Below are positions 16,337 through 24,901 of a stretch of DNA of 64,000 bases, piece after piece. The stretch covers positions 1,302,001-1,366,000 of the forward strand of contig OY969700.1 in assembly GCA_963702035.1 (NCBI GenBank), in the 5' to 3' direction. The notes below the pieces were generated by a model that saw only the letters and a list, made by a program, of their open reading frames with translations, did not search any database and was not told where the DNA came from. Every line of letters begins with the position of its first letter. Position 1 is the first letter of the stretch. The position numbers were made by a program, and so were the translations under genes. The DNA is from VRUE01 sp963702035. Lineage in GTDB: Bacteria; Actinomycetota; Thermoleophilia; Solirubrobacterales; 70-9.

Positions 16337-16936
16337 CTAGTCGAGGGTGCGGCGGCCGGTGAAGGCGTTGCCGAGGGTGACCTCGTCGGCGTGCTCGAGG
16401 TCGGCGCCGATCGGCAGGCCGCTGGCCAGGCGGGTGACGGTGACCTGGCCGCGCAACTGCTCGGCGATGTGGAGGGCGGTGGCCTCGCCGGTGGTGGTCG
16501 GGTTGGTGGCGAGGACCACCTCGCGCACGTCGCCGTCGCTGACCCGGCGGAGCAGCTCGGCGATCTTGAGGTCGCTCGCGTCGACGCCGTCGATCGGCGA
16601 GAGGGCGCCGCCGAGCACGTGGTAAAGGCCGCGGTACTCGTGGGTGCGCTCGATCGGGATCACGTCGGCGGGCTCCTCGACCACGCAGATCGTCTCCTGG
16701 TCGCGGTTGGTGTCCGTGCAGATCCGGCAGAGCGGGCCCTCGGAGAGGTTGAAGCAGCGCTCGCAGAGGCCGACCTTTTCCTTCACCTCGCGGATCGCCG
16801 CGGCCAGGGCCGCGGCCTCTTCGTCGGGGGCGCGGAGGATGTGAAAGGCGAGTCGCTGCGCGGTGCGCTGGCCGATCCCCGGCAGCCGCGAGAGCTCGGC
16901 GACCAAGCGGGAGAGCGGTGCCGGACCCTCGCTCAC
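16337..16936 (-). CDS. recR: RecR recombination mediator
   Basis: A 199-residue protein of normal RecR length. It has the N-terminal helix-hairpin-helix (LSRLPGIGQRTAQRLAFHI), the four-Cys zinc finger (CERC...CRICTD) at about residues 55-72, and a Toprim domain starting ICVVEEPADV with the conserved EYRGLYHVLGG. It loads RecA during recombinational repair with RecF/RecO. GTG 16936 overlaps the ybaB stop (GTGA). The order dnaX-ybaB-recR is widely conserved. Confidence 0.95.
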   Translation of the reverse strand: MSEGPAPLSRLVAELSRLPGIGQRTAQRLAFHILRAPDEEAAALAAAIREVKEKVGLCERCFNLSEGPLCRICTDTNRDQETICVVEEPADVIPIERTHEYRGLYHVLGGALSPIDGVDASDLKIAELLRRVSDGDVREVVLATNPTTTGEATALHIAEQLRGQVTVTRLASGLPIGADLEHADEVTLGNAFTGRRTLD

Positions 16937-17274
16937 ATCCCGGGAAGGCCCGGCATGCCTCCCATACCCCCGGTGATCCCGCCCATTTTCGAGTTCTGCA
17001 GCTCCTGGGCGGCGCGCAGCCCCTCGTTGACCGCCGCCTGAATCATGTCGGCGAGGATCTCGGCCTCCTCGGGGTCGATCGCCTCGGGGTCGATCGCGAT
17101 CTCGCGCAGGGTCAGGTCGCCGCCCATCTTCAGCTTGACCATGCCGCCCCCGGCGCTGGCCTCGACCAGCTCGTCTTTGAGCGACTCCTGCGCCTCCAGC
17201 ATCTGCTGCTGCATCTGCTGCGCCTGTTTCATCAGCGCGTTTACGTCGAAACCTCCGGGACCGCCCCTTGCCAT
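16933..17274 (-). CDS. ybaB: YbaB/EbfC nucleoid-associated protein
   Basis: A 113-residue protein with the long first helix (NALMKQAQQMQQQMLEAQESLKDE), the strand GGGMVKLKMGGDLTLREIAI and the second helix EAEILADMIQAAVNEGLRAA. It ends in a Gly/Met-rich tail typical of the family. It binds DNA as a tweezer-like dimer. ATG 17274 overlaps the dnaX stop; a TTG one codon earlier is also possible. It lies between dnaX and recR as usual. Confidence 0.93.
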   Translation of the reverse strand: MARGGPGGFDVNALMKQAQQMQQQMLEAQESLKDELVEASAGGGMVKLKMGGDLTLREIAIDPEAIDPEEAEILADMIQAAVNEGLRAAQELQNSKMGGITGGMGGMPGLPGM

Positions 17275-19166
17275 CAACCGACCTCCTCGGCATCGAACTC
17301 GCTCTTGATCTTCTCCACCAGCGCCTCATGGTCAACGCCGCTGTCCTTCTCAGCCTCAACCTCCGAAGGAGCTTGCTCACCGTCAAAGACGGCATAGGCC
17401 GGGCGCAGCTTCTGCCCCAGGACCGTCTCCAGCGCCCCAGCCAGCTGTTCCCGCTTGTCGGGAGCTTCGGCCTTGCGCTTGTTGAAGGTGTGGTCCACCG
17501 GGAAGCCAACGGTCACGCTCCCGTCCTCAGCATCAAAAGCAACCGGGCGCGCACCCTCGAAGGTCGCCGCCAGCGCCGGCGCCGTCTGCATCAGCTGATC
17601 TAGGACAGCGGGCCAGACTCGAACCACCTGCTCCATGTCCAGCTCGTGGCCCGCGGGTCCTGACCCCGGGTCGGGGGTGTCCGGGCTGCCGCTGGGTTGC
17701 TCGCCAGAGGAGCTTGCCTCACTCGGGGAGTCACTTGGGCGAGCAAGAGGACGCCGCGACTGCCCGGACACCCCCGACCCGTCGCCACCCGCGGGAGGAT
17801 CGCCGGCGGCGGACGGCGTCGAACCCGAATCTTCAACTTCAGACGTCGAGGGCTCGGTCGCCTCACTGGCGTCCTTTGAAGCTTGGAGGTCCGAGGCCTC
17901 AACCGGAGACGCATCTTCCGCGGGTGGCGGAGGGGAAGGGGGGGTTTGGACGGGTGAGTCCACTAACCCCCCCTCCCCCCGTGACAGGACCCGCGGCCGG
18001 GAAGCTTTCGTCCCTCCCTGCTCGAGTCTCTCTATACGTCGAAGAAGTCCCTCGGTCGAGGGATCGAGGTCGGGGCGGGCTGCTTTCAAGAGGGCGATCT
18101 CCACTGCCATGCGGGCGTCGTCGCCCTCGCGGACGGCGGTGAGAGCTGCTGAGAGCTCGTCGATGGTGCGGACGAGGGTTGCTGCGCCGATTGCTTCTGC
18201 TTGAGCTGACAGGCGACCTTCGTCCGTTGCGGTGACAACGAAGGTGTTGGGCACCTCGCCGACGGTCTGGGTGACCAGCAGGTGGCGCAGGTGGGCGAGC
18301 AGGTCGCGGGCGAACTGGGACGGGTCCCGCCCCGAGCGGGCCATCTCCTCGACCCCGAGCAGGACCGCCTTGGGGTCCTCGACGATGACCGCGTCGACCG
18401 CGCCGAAGAGGAGCTCGGCGTCGGCGGCGCCGAGCAGTTGCAGAACGTCTTCCAGTCCGACGTTGTCGCCGCCGTAGGCGACGAGCTGGTCGAGCGTGCC
18501 GAGCGCGTCGCGGAAGCTGCCCGAGGCGGAGCGGGCGATCGTCGCCACGGCGCCCTCGTCGACCTGGATCGACTCGGCCGCCGCGACCCGGTTCAGCACC
18601 TCTGAGATCTGCTCCAGCGACGGGCGCTGGAAGTCGAAGCGCTGGCAGCGGTCGGCGATCGTCGCCATCACCTTGTGCGACTCGGTGGTGGCGAGGACGA
18701 AGACGGTGTTCGGCGGCGGCTCCTCGAGCGTCTTCAGGAAGGCGTTCCAGGCCTCTTTGGTCAGCATGTGCGCCTCGTCGAGGATGTAGACCTTCCAGCG
18801 ACCGCCGGTCGGGGCGTAGGCGACCCGCTCGCGCAGGTCGCGGATGTCGTCGACCGAGCGGTTGGAGGCTGCGTCCATCTCGATCACGTCGAGCGAGGTG
18901 CCGGCGGCGATCGTCAGGCAGGACTCGCACTCGCCGCAGGGGGTGACCGTCGGCCCGCCGCGCTCGCAGTTGAGCGAGCGGGCGAGGATCTTCGCCATCG
19001 AGGTCTTGCCGGTGCCGCGCGAGCCGACGAAGAGGTAGGCGTGGTGGACCTTGCCCTGCTCGACCGCGTTGCGCAGCGTGCGGACGACGTGCTGCTGGCC
19101 GACCACCTGATCGAAGGAGCCGGGACGGTGACGGCGGTAGAGGGAGGTCGAGTCGTTAGAACCCAT
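17274..19166 (-). CDS. dnaX: DnaX, DNA polymerase III gamma/tau subunit
   Basis: A 630-residue clamp-loader ATPase. Walker A is GSRGTGKTS (about residue 45), the four-Cys zinc module is CERGGPTVTPCGECESC, Walker B is VYILDEAHML, and the sensor-1 region is FVLATTESHK. The SRC-like SGSFRDALGTLDQL follows. Residues 1-385 form the gamma part. A Pro/Ser/Glu-rich linker (about 395-515) follows, then a C-terminal tau-like domain (MEQVVRVWPAVLDQL). The linker is encoded by DNA containing a 20-bp perfect inverted repeat and another palindrome, suggesting insertion of palindromic DNA in frame. The start is ATG 19166 just below a repeat element. Confidence 0.95.
   Translation of the reverse strand: MGSNDSTSLYRRHRPGSFDQVVGQQHVVRTLRNAVEQGKVHHAYLFVGSRGTGKTSMAKILARSLNCERGGPTVTPCGECESCLTIAAGTSLDVIEMDAASNRSVDDIRDLRERVAYAPTGGRWKVYILDEAHMLTKEAWNAFLKTLEEPPPNTVFVLATTESHKVMATIADRCQRFDFQRPSLEQISEVLNRVAAAESIQVDEGAVATIARSASGSFRDALGTLDQLVAYGGDNVGLEDVLQLLGAADAELLFGAVDAVIVEDPKAVLLGVEEMARSGRDPSQFARDLLAHLRHLLVTQTVGEVPNTFVVTATDEGRLSAQAEAIGAATLVRTIDELSAALTAVREGDDARMAVEIALLKAARPDLDPSTEGLLRRIERLEQGGTKASRPRVLSRGEGGLVDSPVQTPPSPPPPAEDASPVEASDLQASKDASEATEPSTSEVEDSGSTPSAAGDPPAGGDGSGVSGQSRRPLARPSDSPSEASSSGEQPSGSPDTPDPGSGPAGHELDMEQVVRVWPAVLDQLMQTAPALAATFEGARPVAFDAEDGSVTVGFPVDHTFNKRKAEAPDKREQLAGALETVLGQKLRPAYAVFDGEQAPSEVEAEKDSGVDHEALVEKIKSEFDAEEVG
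17667..17781. repeat. Palindrome inside the dnaX linker coding region
   Basis: CGGGTCGGGGGTGTCCGGGC (17667-17686) pairs perfectly with 17762-17781. A second arm pair, GTTGCTCGCC (17696-17705) and GGGCGAGCAA (17737-17746), lies inside. The whole element is translated as part of the low-complexity linker. A further G7/C7 palindrome lies nearby at about 17932-17980. Confidence 0.75.
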
Positions 19167-19170
19167 CTCA

Positions 19171-19310
19171 AAACCCCCCGCGCACGCCTGGCGGCGGCGG
19201 ACCGGCGCGGTGCGGCGTCCTCGGTCGGCCAAATAGCGCAGGGCTATTCGGCCTCCCTGCGTCCTTGCCCCGCTTGGTCCGGCGCTCGCCAGCCGCACAC
19301 GCGGAGTTTC
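19171..19310. repeat. Nested palindromic repeat, copy 1
   Basis: This element fills the gap between dnaX and the divergent membrane protein gene. Read on the minus strand, it aligns with copies at 37769-37929 and 41872-42035. Shared blocks are GGACGCAGGGAGG, a central AATAGC...GCTATT hairpin, GGCCGAC and AGGACGCCGC, flanked by complementary arms CTGGCG.../...CGCCAG. It overlaps both gene leaders. Confidence 0.8.
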
Positions 19311-19313
19311 GAC

Positions 19314-20984
19314 ATGGATTCTTGCGCGAGGGCACTGCGGCCAGTGTATCTGCGCCTATACCTTGCGCCGGTGCGCCGCGAGTGGCTAACGCCTGCCGCC
19401 TGGGTCGCCGCTGTCGCGGCGCTGCTACTGGCGGTCTTTCCCGTCGGCTTCCCCAACTACGACACGATCTACGCGCTGCTCTGGGGTCGTGAACTCGGCG
19501 AAGGCCTCGACCCCGACCGCGGCGCCGCACTCCCCCCCACGCCACACCCCCTGGCCGAACTGTTCGGCCTCCTCACCTCGCCGCTGAACGGCGGCGCGAT
19601 CGACCTGACGATGGTCGTCGCCTACGTCTCGCTCGGCCTCGTCGGCTACCTCGTCTACCGCCTCGGCTCGCTCTGGTTCGACCGCCCGATCGGCGCCCTG
19701 GCCGCCCTCTTCGTCCTGACCCGAGCCCCCTTCCTGTCCAACGGCCTGCGCGCCTACGTAGACCTCCCCTATATAGCCCTCGTCCTCGGCGCCCTCGTAA
19801 TAGAGACCAAACGCCCCCGAGCCGGCTGGCCCGTACTAGCTCTCCTCATCCCAGCCGGCCTGCTCCGCCCAGAGGCATGGCTGTTCTCGCTCGCCTACCT
19901 CGCCTATCTGCTGGTCGATTTCAGCCAGCTCCAAAAGGACCGCCGCATCGGTCTTCGTCTGCAAGGTCAGCCAGACGGCGAGGACGAGGTCAATGCGCCC
20001 GCAGTGACGGAGGGGGTGCCTCTCGAACGGGCGGATACTCAAAAACGCGGCCTCATTAGGCCGCGTTTTGTCCGGGCGAGAGGCACCCCCTCCGTCACCA
20101 CCACGCTCTTCGCCTTGGCCTTCGCGGCCCCGATCCTCTGGGCTATCTACGACTGGATCACGGCGGGCTCCCCCACCTACTCGTTCACCGGCACCCGCGA
20201 AACGGTGGAAACGCTGGGCCGCCACACCGGCCCGGTCAACCTCGTCCTATACGGACCGCGCGCCCTCGGCGAAGTGATGCAGTGGCCGGGGATGGTCGGC
20301 GCGCTGGGGGGCGTCCTCGTTGCCGTCGCGATCCTCTATTCCCGCCGCCGCCGATTGCAGCTTTTTCCCCACTATGACGGGGAAAAGATTGCAATCGGCC
20401 TCGCCGCCGCCCTGCTCGCCCTCGGCGCCTTCGCGATCCTCGCCTGCGCCGGCCTGGCGATCATCGCCCGCTACACGATGCTCGCCGGGGCGATCCTGGC
20501 GATCTTCGTCGCCGTTGCCCTACTCGGCTGGCGACTGTTGGACCGCGGTCATCCCTGGCGCCGCGCCTGGCAGGCCTTCGCCGCGGTCGTCGCGCTGATG
20601 TTCGTCGTCTGGGCGCCGAACCAGTACAACCTGCTCTCCCAGGTCAACACCGACCTGACCAACCAGGGCGAAATCGAGTCCGACCTCGGCGACCTCGCCG
20701 AATCCGATGCATTCGAACCGCTCTGCCTGCCGATCTCGGTCCCCAACCACCGTGCCGTTCCCCGCCTCGCCTTCGACCTCGGCGTGCGGCCGTCCCGCAT
20801 CGTCAGCTCCTCAGAGCAGGCGCACCAGCCCCGCCGCGGCTACTTCCTCAAGCCGGCCAGTCCCTTCGTCATCCACAACTTCGTCCTCGACCCCAACGAC
20901 CCCTCCCGCTTCACCAGCCAGGTCCCCCCCGGCTTCCACCGCGTCGCCCGCAACGAGTCCTGGCTCCTCTACCGCCACTGCTGA
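19314..20984 (+). CDS. GT-C-like polytopic membrane protein (possible glycosyltransferase)
   Basis: A 556-residue protein with about ten hydrophobic helices. The first long loop carries acidic residues (NYDTIYALLWGRELGEG), and a TRAPFLSNGLRAYVDLPY segment follows. The long soluble C-terminus contains no helix. This resembles GT-C glycosyltransferases that use lipid-linked sugars, but the family is not certain. Two long palindromes interrupt the frame: 20004-20098 adds about 32 residues in a cytoplasmic-type loop, and 20351-20398 adds about 16. Both are translated without a stop. ATG 19314 was chosen because it lies at the end of the intergenic repeat. Confidence 0.6.
   Translation: MDSCARALRPVYLRLYLAPVRREWLTPAAWVAAVAALLLAVFPVGFPNYDTIYALLWGRELGEGLDPDRGAALPPTPHPLAELFGLLTSPLNGGAIDLTMVVAYVSLGLVGYLVYRLGSLWFDRPIGALAALFVLTRAPFLSNGLRAYVDLPYIALVLGALVIETKRPRAGWPVLALLIPAGLLRPEAWLFSLAYLAYLLVDFSQLQKDRRIGLRLQGQPDGEDEVNAPAVTEGVPLERADTQKRGLIRPRFVRARGTPSVTTTLFALAFAAPILWAIYDWITAGSPTYSFTGTRETVETLGRHTGPVNLVLYGPRALGEVMQWPGMVGALGGVLVAVAILYSRRRRLQLFPHYDGEKIAIGLAAALLALGAFAILACAGLAIIARYTMLAGAILAIFVAVALLGWRLLDRGHPWRRAWQAFAAVVALMFVVWAPNQYNLLSQVNTDLTNQGEIESDLGDLAESDAFEPLCLPISVPNHRAVPRLAFDLGVRPSRIVSSSEQAHQPRRGYFLKPASPFVIHNFVLDPNDPSRFTSQVPPGFHRVARNESWLLYRHC
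20004..20098. repeat. In-frame palindromic insertion 1 in the membrane protein gene
   Basis: Perfect 22-bp arms (20004-20025 and 20077-20098; the right arm begins CGAGAGGCACCCCC) enclose a second perfect stem, AAAACGCGGCCT (20042-20053) with AGGCCGCGTTTT (20058-20069). It is fully translated in the host gene. The inner stem followed by TTTT resembles an intrinsic terminator. Confidence 0.8.
20351..20398. repeat. In-frame palindromic insertion 2 in the membrane protein gene
   Basis: CCGATTGCAGCTTTTTCCCC (20351-20370) pairs with 20379-20398 at 18 of 20 positions around an 8-base loop. It is translated as part of the loop after a membrane helix. Confidence 0.7.
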
Positions 20985-20989
20985 ACGAA

Positions 20990-21031
20990 GATGGACACTT
21001 GATGCCCCTATAGGGGGCACAATCGTCCATC
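20990..21031. terminator. Hairpin between convergent genes
   Basis: GATGGAC (20990-20996) pairs with GTCCATC (21025-21031), and GCCCCTATAGGGGGC forms the tip. It lies 6 bases after the membrane protein stop and before the acetolactate decarboxylase stop at 21060, as expected for a shared terminator. Confidence 0.6.
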
Positions 21032-21059
21032 CCCGCGCAGAGCCGGGCCGAGAACGCCC

Positions 21060-21842
21060 TCAGTGCTCTCGCTCGACTGCCTCGACAGCGGCGTGGGTGG
21101 CGGCCGCCACATCGGGGTCGGCCAGGTCGATCGCGGGAGGCAGCTCGACGTGCAGCTCGCTGGAGGGGTCGAGCCTGGCGCGCAACCCATTCGAGCGCGA
21201 GCCGAGGACGTGGCCGCCGCGGCTGCGATCGGCGGAGATGAAGTGGAGGTGGTAACCGCTGACCTCGATCCCCTCGACGTAGTCGGGGAAGCGGAAGCCG
21301 AGCATCGTCCCCTCGACGTCCGATAGCTCGAAGACGTGCTGGTCGGCGACGACCTCGGTCAGCGGGCGGTAGGGCGGGCTCTGGCGAGGGACCGAGCGGG
21401 CGCGGACCGACTCGAAGCGCCCGTCGAGGCGAATCGCGCATGAGGCCGCCTCCGCCGGGATCAGCTCGTCCAGCGCCGCCAGCAGCGCCTCGTGGTCGAG
21501 GGGGCCACCGAGCCGGCGGTCAACCGTCGGCTCAAAACGCGTCACGACGGCAAACGGGGTCCGCTGGCCTCCGCCCACCGCAGCGACCGCGCCGCTTACG
21601 TCAGCCCGGTAGAAGCCGCCGTCGAGGGCGATCATCTCGCCGTCGAGGCCGTTCAGCGTGCCGAGGCCGAGGTCGCCGTGCTCGGCAAGCTCGGCGAAGC
21701 TGAGGTCGCCGTCGTAGGCGCCGTCGAGCAGGGCGCCGATCGTCGAGGCCTGGAAGAGGACGTGGTGCTCGCGCTCGGCGTGCAGTTCCTCCTCGCGCAT
21801 CGTCTCCACGTGCAGTGCCCTGATCCAGCGCTCGTCCAGCAT
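21060..21842 (-). CDS. budA: Alpha-acetolactate decarboxylase
   Basis: A 260-residue protein with the family blocks LFQASTIGALLDGAYDGDLSF, GLGTLNGLDGEMIALDGGFYR and the zinc-ligand region SGYHLHFISADRSRGGHVLG (three His). It converts 2-acetolactate to acetoin in the cytoplasm. I started it at ATG 21842 (MLDERW). No acetolactate synthase or butanediol dehydrogenase lies next to it, so the gene is separated from its usual pathway partners. It is divergent from an ABC exporter, 23 bases away. Confidence 0.92.
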   Translation of the reverse strand: MLDERWIRALHVETMREEELHAEREHHVLFQASTIGALLDGAYDGDLSFAELAEHGDLGLGTLNGLDGEMIALDGGFYRADVSGAVAAVGGGQRTPFAVVTRFEPTVDRRLGGPLDHEALLAALDELIPAEAASCAIRLDGRFESVRARSVPRQSPPYRPLTEVVADQHVFELSDVEGTMLGFRFPDYVEGIEVSGYHLHFISADRSRGGHVLGSRSNGLRARLDPSSELHVELPPAIDLADPDVAAATHAAVEAVEREH

Positions 21843-21865
21843 GGCCGGGAGTCTTCCATGCAAGC

Positions 21866-22765
21866 ATGGCCGCCATGGCGGCAATTGAACTGCGGGGCGT
21901 TGTGAAGAGGTTCGGCGCGATCACCGCCGTCGACGGCCTCGACCTCGATGTGCCCGAGGGAATCTGCCTCGGGCTGCTCGGGCCCAACGGCGCCGGCAAG
22001 TCGACGACGATGAGGCTGATCACCGGGCAGGCGCTGCCCGACGCGGGCGAACTGCGCGCGCTCGGCCACGAGCTGCCCGGCGACTCCAAGGCGGCCCGCG
22101 CCGAGATGGGCGTCGTGCCCCAGCTCGACAACCTCGACGTCAACGTCACCGTCGAAGACAACCTCGCCGTCTACGCCCGCCTCTACCGGGTCCCCGATGT
22201 CGGCGCCGCCGTCGACCGGGCGCTCGACCTGGCCCGCCTACGCAACCGCCGCCGCGACGCCGTCGACGAGCTCTCCGGTGGCATGCGCCGCCGGCTGCTG
22301 CTCGCCCGCGGCCTCGTCCACGAACCGAAGCTGATTCTGCTCGACGAGCCGACGGTCGGCCTCGACCCGCAGATCCGCACCGAGCTCTGGACGCTGATCG
22401 ACAACCTGCGCACGGGCGGCACGACGATCCTGATGTCGACCCACTACATCGAGGAGGCCGAGCGGCTGGCCGACGAAGTCGCGGTGATGACGCACGGGAA
22501 GGTGATCAGCCGGGGCAAGCCCGCCGAGCTGATCGTCGAGCACGTCGGCCGCCAGACCGCCGAGGTCTACGGTCCGCCCGAACGCCTCGCCGCCGTGCGA
22601 GCCGAAGCCGAGGCCAGCGGACTCTCGGTGCGCCCGGCCGGACCGGCGATCGCCATCGTCGGTTCCGAGCGGGCCGAGAACGGGGCGATCCCCGACGACG
22701 CCGTCGTGCGCGCCGCCACGCTCGAGGACGTCTTCGTGATGCTCACCGGCGAGGCCGCGGAGTGA
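21866..22765 (+). CDS. ABC-2 type exporter ATPase (DrrA/NodI-like)
   Basis: A 299-residue ATPase with Walker A GPNGAGKST, Q-loop VVPQLDNLD, signature LSGGMRRRL and Walker B LILLDEPTVGLDP, then the H-loop STHYIEEAERLAD. After the ATPase a C-terminal domain of about 80 residues follows, as in drug/polysaccharide exporters. The start may be ATG 21866 or the ATG three codons later. The permease gene begins in the overlapping GTGA at its stop. The substrate is unknown. Confidence 0.92.
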   Translation: MAAMAAIELRGVVKRFGAITAVDGLDLDVPEGICLGLLGPNGAGKSTTMRLITGQALPDAGELRALGHELPGDSKAARAEMGVVPQLDNLDVNVTVEDNLAVYARLYRVPDVGAAVDRALDLARLRNRRRDAVDELSGGMRRRLLLARGLVHEPKLILLDEPTVGLDPQIRTELWTLIDNLRTGGTTILMSTHYIEEAERLADEVAVMTHGKVISRGKPAELIVEHVGRQTAEVYGPPERLAAVRAEAEASGLSVRPAGPAIAIVGSERAENGAIPDDAVVRAATLEDVFVMLTGEAAE

Positions 22766-23529
22766 GGCGCCTGGAACCAGCGGCGATCGGCGGCGTGATG
22801 AGCCGCGAGCTGGCCAACTTCCGCACCTACTGGCGCGGCACGACCTTCTCCAGCATCCTCGAACCGATCGTCTACCTGCTCGCCTTCGGGCTCGGCCTCA
22901 GCGCGACGCTGATCGACGAAGTTCAGGGCGTCCCCTACGTGCAGTTCGTCGGCACCGGCATGGTCGCCACCGCGGTGATCTTCTCCAGCGCCCTGCCGGC
23001 GATGTTCGGAACCTTCGTCAAGCACCGCTTCCAGAACACCTACGAAGCGATCCTCGCCGCCCCGGTCAACGTCGAGGAGCTGGTCAGCGCCGAGATGCTC
23101 TGGATCGGCCTGCGGGCCAGCGTCTACGGCTGCGTGCCGCTGCTGGTCACGATGCTCTTCGGGCTCGACCCGGCCTGGGGGATGCTGCTGACGCCGCTCT
23201 TCTGCCTCGCCACCGCGCTCGGCTTCGCCGGCTTCGGCATCGCGATGGCGGCGACCGTCGCCAAGATCGACCAGTTCAACTACGTCACGGCGCTCTTCGT
23301 CACGCCGCTCTTCCTCGTCTCCGGCGCCTTCTTCCCGATCGACGAACTGCCCGAGGGCGTCCAGATCGTCGCTCAGCTCAACCCCCTGCACCAGCTGGTC
23401 GAACTGGTCCGCGGCGGCGCCTTCGGCTACGAAGCGATCGACCTCGTCCGCTTCGCCGGCCTCGTCGCCTTCGCCCTCGTCATGTGGCGGATCGCGGTCC
23501 GCCGCATGTCATCCCGCCTGATCGACTGA
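22762..23529 (+). CDS. ABC-2 type exporter permease (NodJ/DrrB-like)
   Basis: A 255-residue permease with six helices and the ABC-2 region NTYEAILAAPVNVEELVSAEMLW. The motif LFVTPLFLVSGAFFPIDELP and QLNPLHQLVELVRG near the C-terminus are typical of NodJ-like permeases. It is GTG-started at 22762, with a 4-base overlap with the ATPase gene, so the two form one transporter. A hairpin follows directly after its stop. Confidence 0.92.
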   Translation: MRRLEPAAIGGVMSRELANFRTYWRGTTFSSILEPIVYLLAFGLGLSATLIDEVQGVPYVQFVGTGMVATAVIFSSALPAMFGTFVKHRFQNTYEAILAAPVNVEELVSAEMLWIGLRASVYGCVPLLVTMLFGLDPAWGMLLTPLFCLATALGFAGFGIAMAATVAKIDQFNYVTALFVTPLFLVSGAFFPIDELPEGVQIVAQLNPLHQLVELVRGGAFGYEAIDLVRFAGLVAFALVMWRIAVRRMSSRLID

Positions 23530-23582
23530 CCGCCGACGGGCCGATAAGTCAAGTCGGGCTGGACCTATCGGCCCATCGGCGG
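23530..23582 (+). terminator. Hairpin after the ABC permease stop
   Basis: CCGCCGACGGGCCGATA (23530-23546) pairs with TATCGGCCCATCGGCGG (23566-23582), 16 of 17 bases, starting directly after the TGA at 23529. No T tract follows, so it would be a non-classical terminator. Confidence 0.6.
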
Positions 23583-23603
23583 CGAGGTAGGCTGGCGCGC
23601 ACC

Positions 23604-24584
23604 ATGGCCGGCGGGTTCAAGCGTTCGGGACTGTTCGGGCTGATCGGCGTCTTCGTCGTCGCCGCGATCGTCGTCGTCATCGCCACCACGACCGGCCAGG
23701 GCGAGGCGAACCCGAAGACGACGATGGCGCTGATCTTCGGCGTCCTCGCGGTCTTCTTCGTGATCCTCTTCGCCCTGCAGCGCGCCGACCTCGACCGGGT
23801 GTCGGGCGCCGATCGGCGCGGGACGGCGCGGGCGGCGGCCGAAGGCGGACGCCAGATCGAGAACCCGACGACGATGAGCGAGCCCGACCTCTGGGCGGCG
23901 ATGGCCGTAGGGCCGATCGACGCCGAGGCGGTGAAGGCACGTGCGGCCGCCTGGGAGACGGGTCGGCGCAGTCAGAACCTGGCGATGCTGGTGACGCTGC
24001 TGATCTTCCTCACCGTGCCGTCGATCTATCTGCTCGAAAGCTTCGTTCCCTTGCTGATCGGGGGGCCGATCATCGTCGTCGTCGCGCTCTGGGGCAGCAT
24101 CCGCGCGCTGATGCCGGGTGGCGAGATGGACCGCGGCTACGACAACGTCGACAAGGCGATGGCGCCGCTGGGGCTTGCGGTGACCGAGCGTCCACAGGTG
24201 AGCATCGAGACCCGCGAAGCGACGACCGGGCGAGTCGGGCCGCGGATCCACGGCGCCCTCGTGCTCGAGGGCGAGCGCCACGGGCGGCGCGTCACGGTCC
24301 GGGTCGACAGCACCGAGACCGGCAGTCGCAGCGAGGTCGCGGTCGCGAGCCCGGCGCCCGAGTTCAAGGCGAAGTCGCGCGACGGCAAGGTGCGGCCCGG
24401 GGACGGCGTCCCGGAGAACCTCGTCGCGGCTCTGAAGGCCGTGCCCAACTCGACCCGCTGGAAGAAAGTGACCGTCGAGGGCGGACCCGAGGGGATCGTC
24501 GTCGCCCGCAAGGGCGGCGCGCAGTCGGACTGGCTCTGCGACCTCTGGCTCGCCGAGCGCCTCGCCGCTTGCGGGGAGGTTTGA
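23604..24584 (+). CDS. Membrane protein of unknown function
   Basis: A 326-residue protein. There are two helices near the N-terminus (about residues 9-30 and 43-62), then a soluble segment with NPTTMSEPDLWAAMAVGPID, then two further helices (about 118-135 and 138-155). A soluble C-terminal domain of about 165 residues follows, with RVTVRVDSTETGSRSEVAV and ending in a short Cys-containing tail. I do not recognise the family. The ATG 23604 start follows the terminator hairpin of the ABC operon, so it probably has its own promoter. Confidence 0.65.
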   Translation: MAGGFKRSGLFGLIGVFVVAAIVVVIATTTGQGEANPKTTMALIFGVLAVFFVILFALQRADLDRVSGADRRGTARAAAEGGRQIENPTTMSEPDLWAAMAVGPIDAEAVKARAAAWETGRRSQNLAMLVTLLIFLTVPSIYLLESFVPLLIGGPIIVVVALWGSIRALMPGGEMDRGYDNVDKAMAPLGLAVTERPQVSIETREATTGRVGPRIHGALVLEGERHGRRVTVRVDSTETGSRSEVAVASPAPEFKAKSRDGKVRPGDGVPENLVAALKAVPNSTRWKKVTVEGGPEGIVVARKGGAQSDWLCDLWLAERLAACGEV

Positions 24585-24647
24585 AAATGGACCGTGCGGC
24601 CGCCTTCGAAGCGAGGTCTCCGGGCGTGTCCGTCGCGTTTGGCTCGA

Positions 24648-24741
24648 GCCGGGCTCACCTGCGGCACCCGCGGCATCCGCTTAAGGCTGCTTCCTTCCGG
24701 ACCTGACCTGATTCACGTGCCCACGTCGCGCAGGACCCGGC
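24648..24741 (-). ncRNA. ffs: SRP RNA (4.5S type)
   Basis: The complement contains CAGGTCCGGAAGGAAGCAG, the invariant apical SRP RNA domain with its GGAA loop. The flanks pair: GCCGGG at one end (complement of 24736-24741) with CCCGGC at the other (24648-24653), and CTGCG with CGCAG next to it. The size is that of the small bacterial form, which binds Ffh for membrane-protein targeting. Outer pairing might extend it by some bases on each side. Confidence 0.93.
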
Positions 24742-24901
24742 CGTCAACGCCGCCCGCGGCGCACTGACCCCGAAGGCCGGCCCCTCAGAACGGTATTCGG
24801 CCCCGCTAGAGCGGATTGCGGGTTACAAGGCACCGCTGATTCCCCGCCTAGCACGGTCCACACCCGATTCTACCGGCCGCAGCCGTAGGATCGTCTCCGC
24901 C

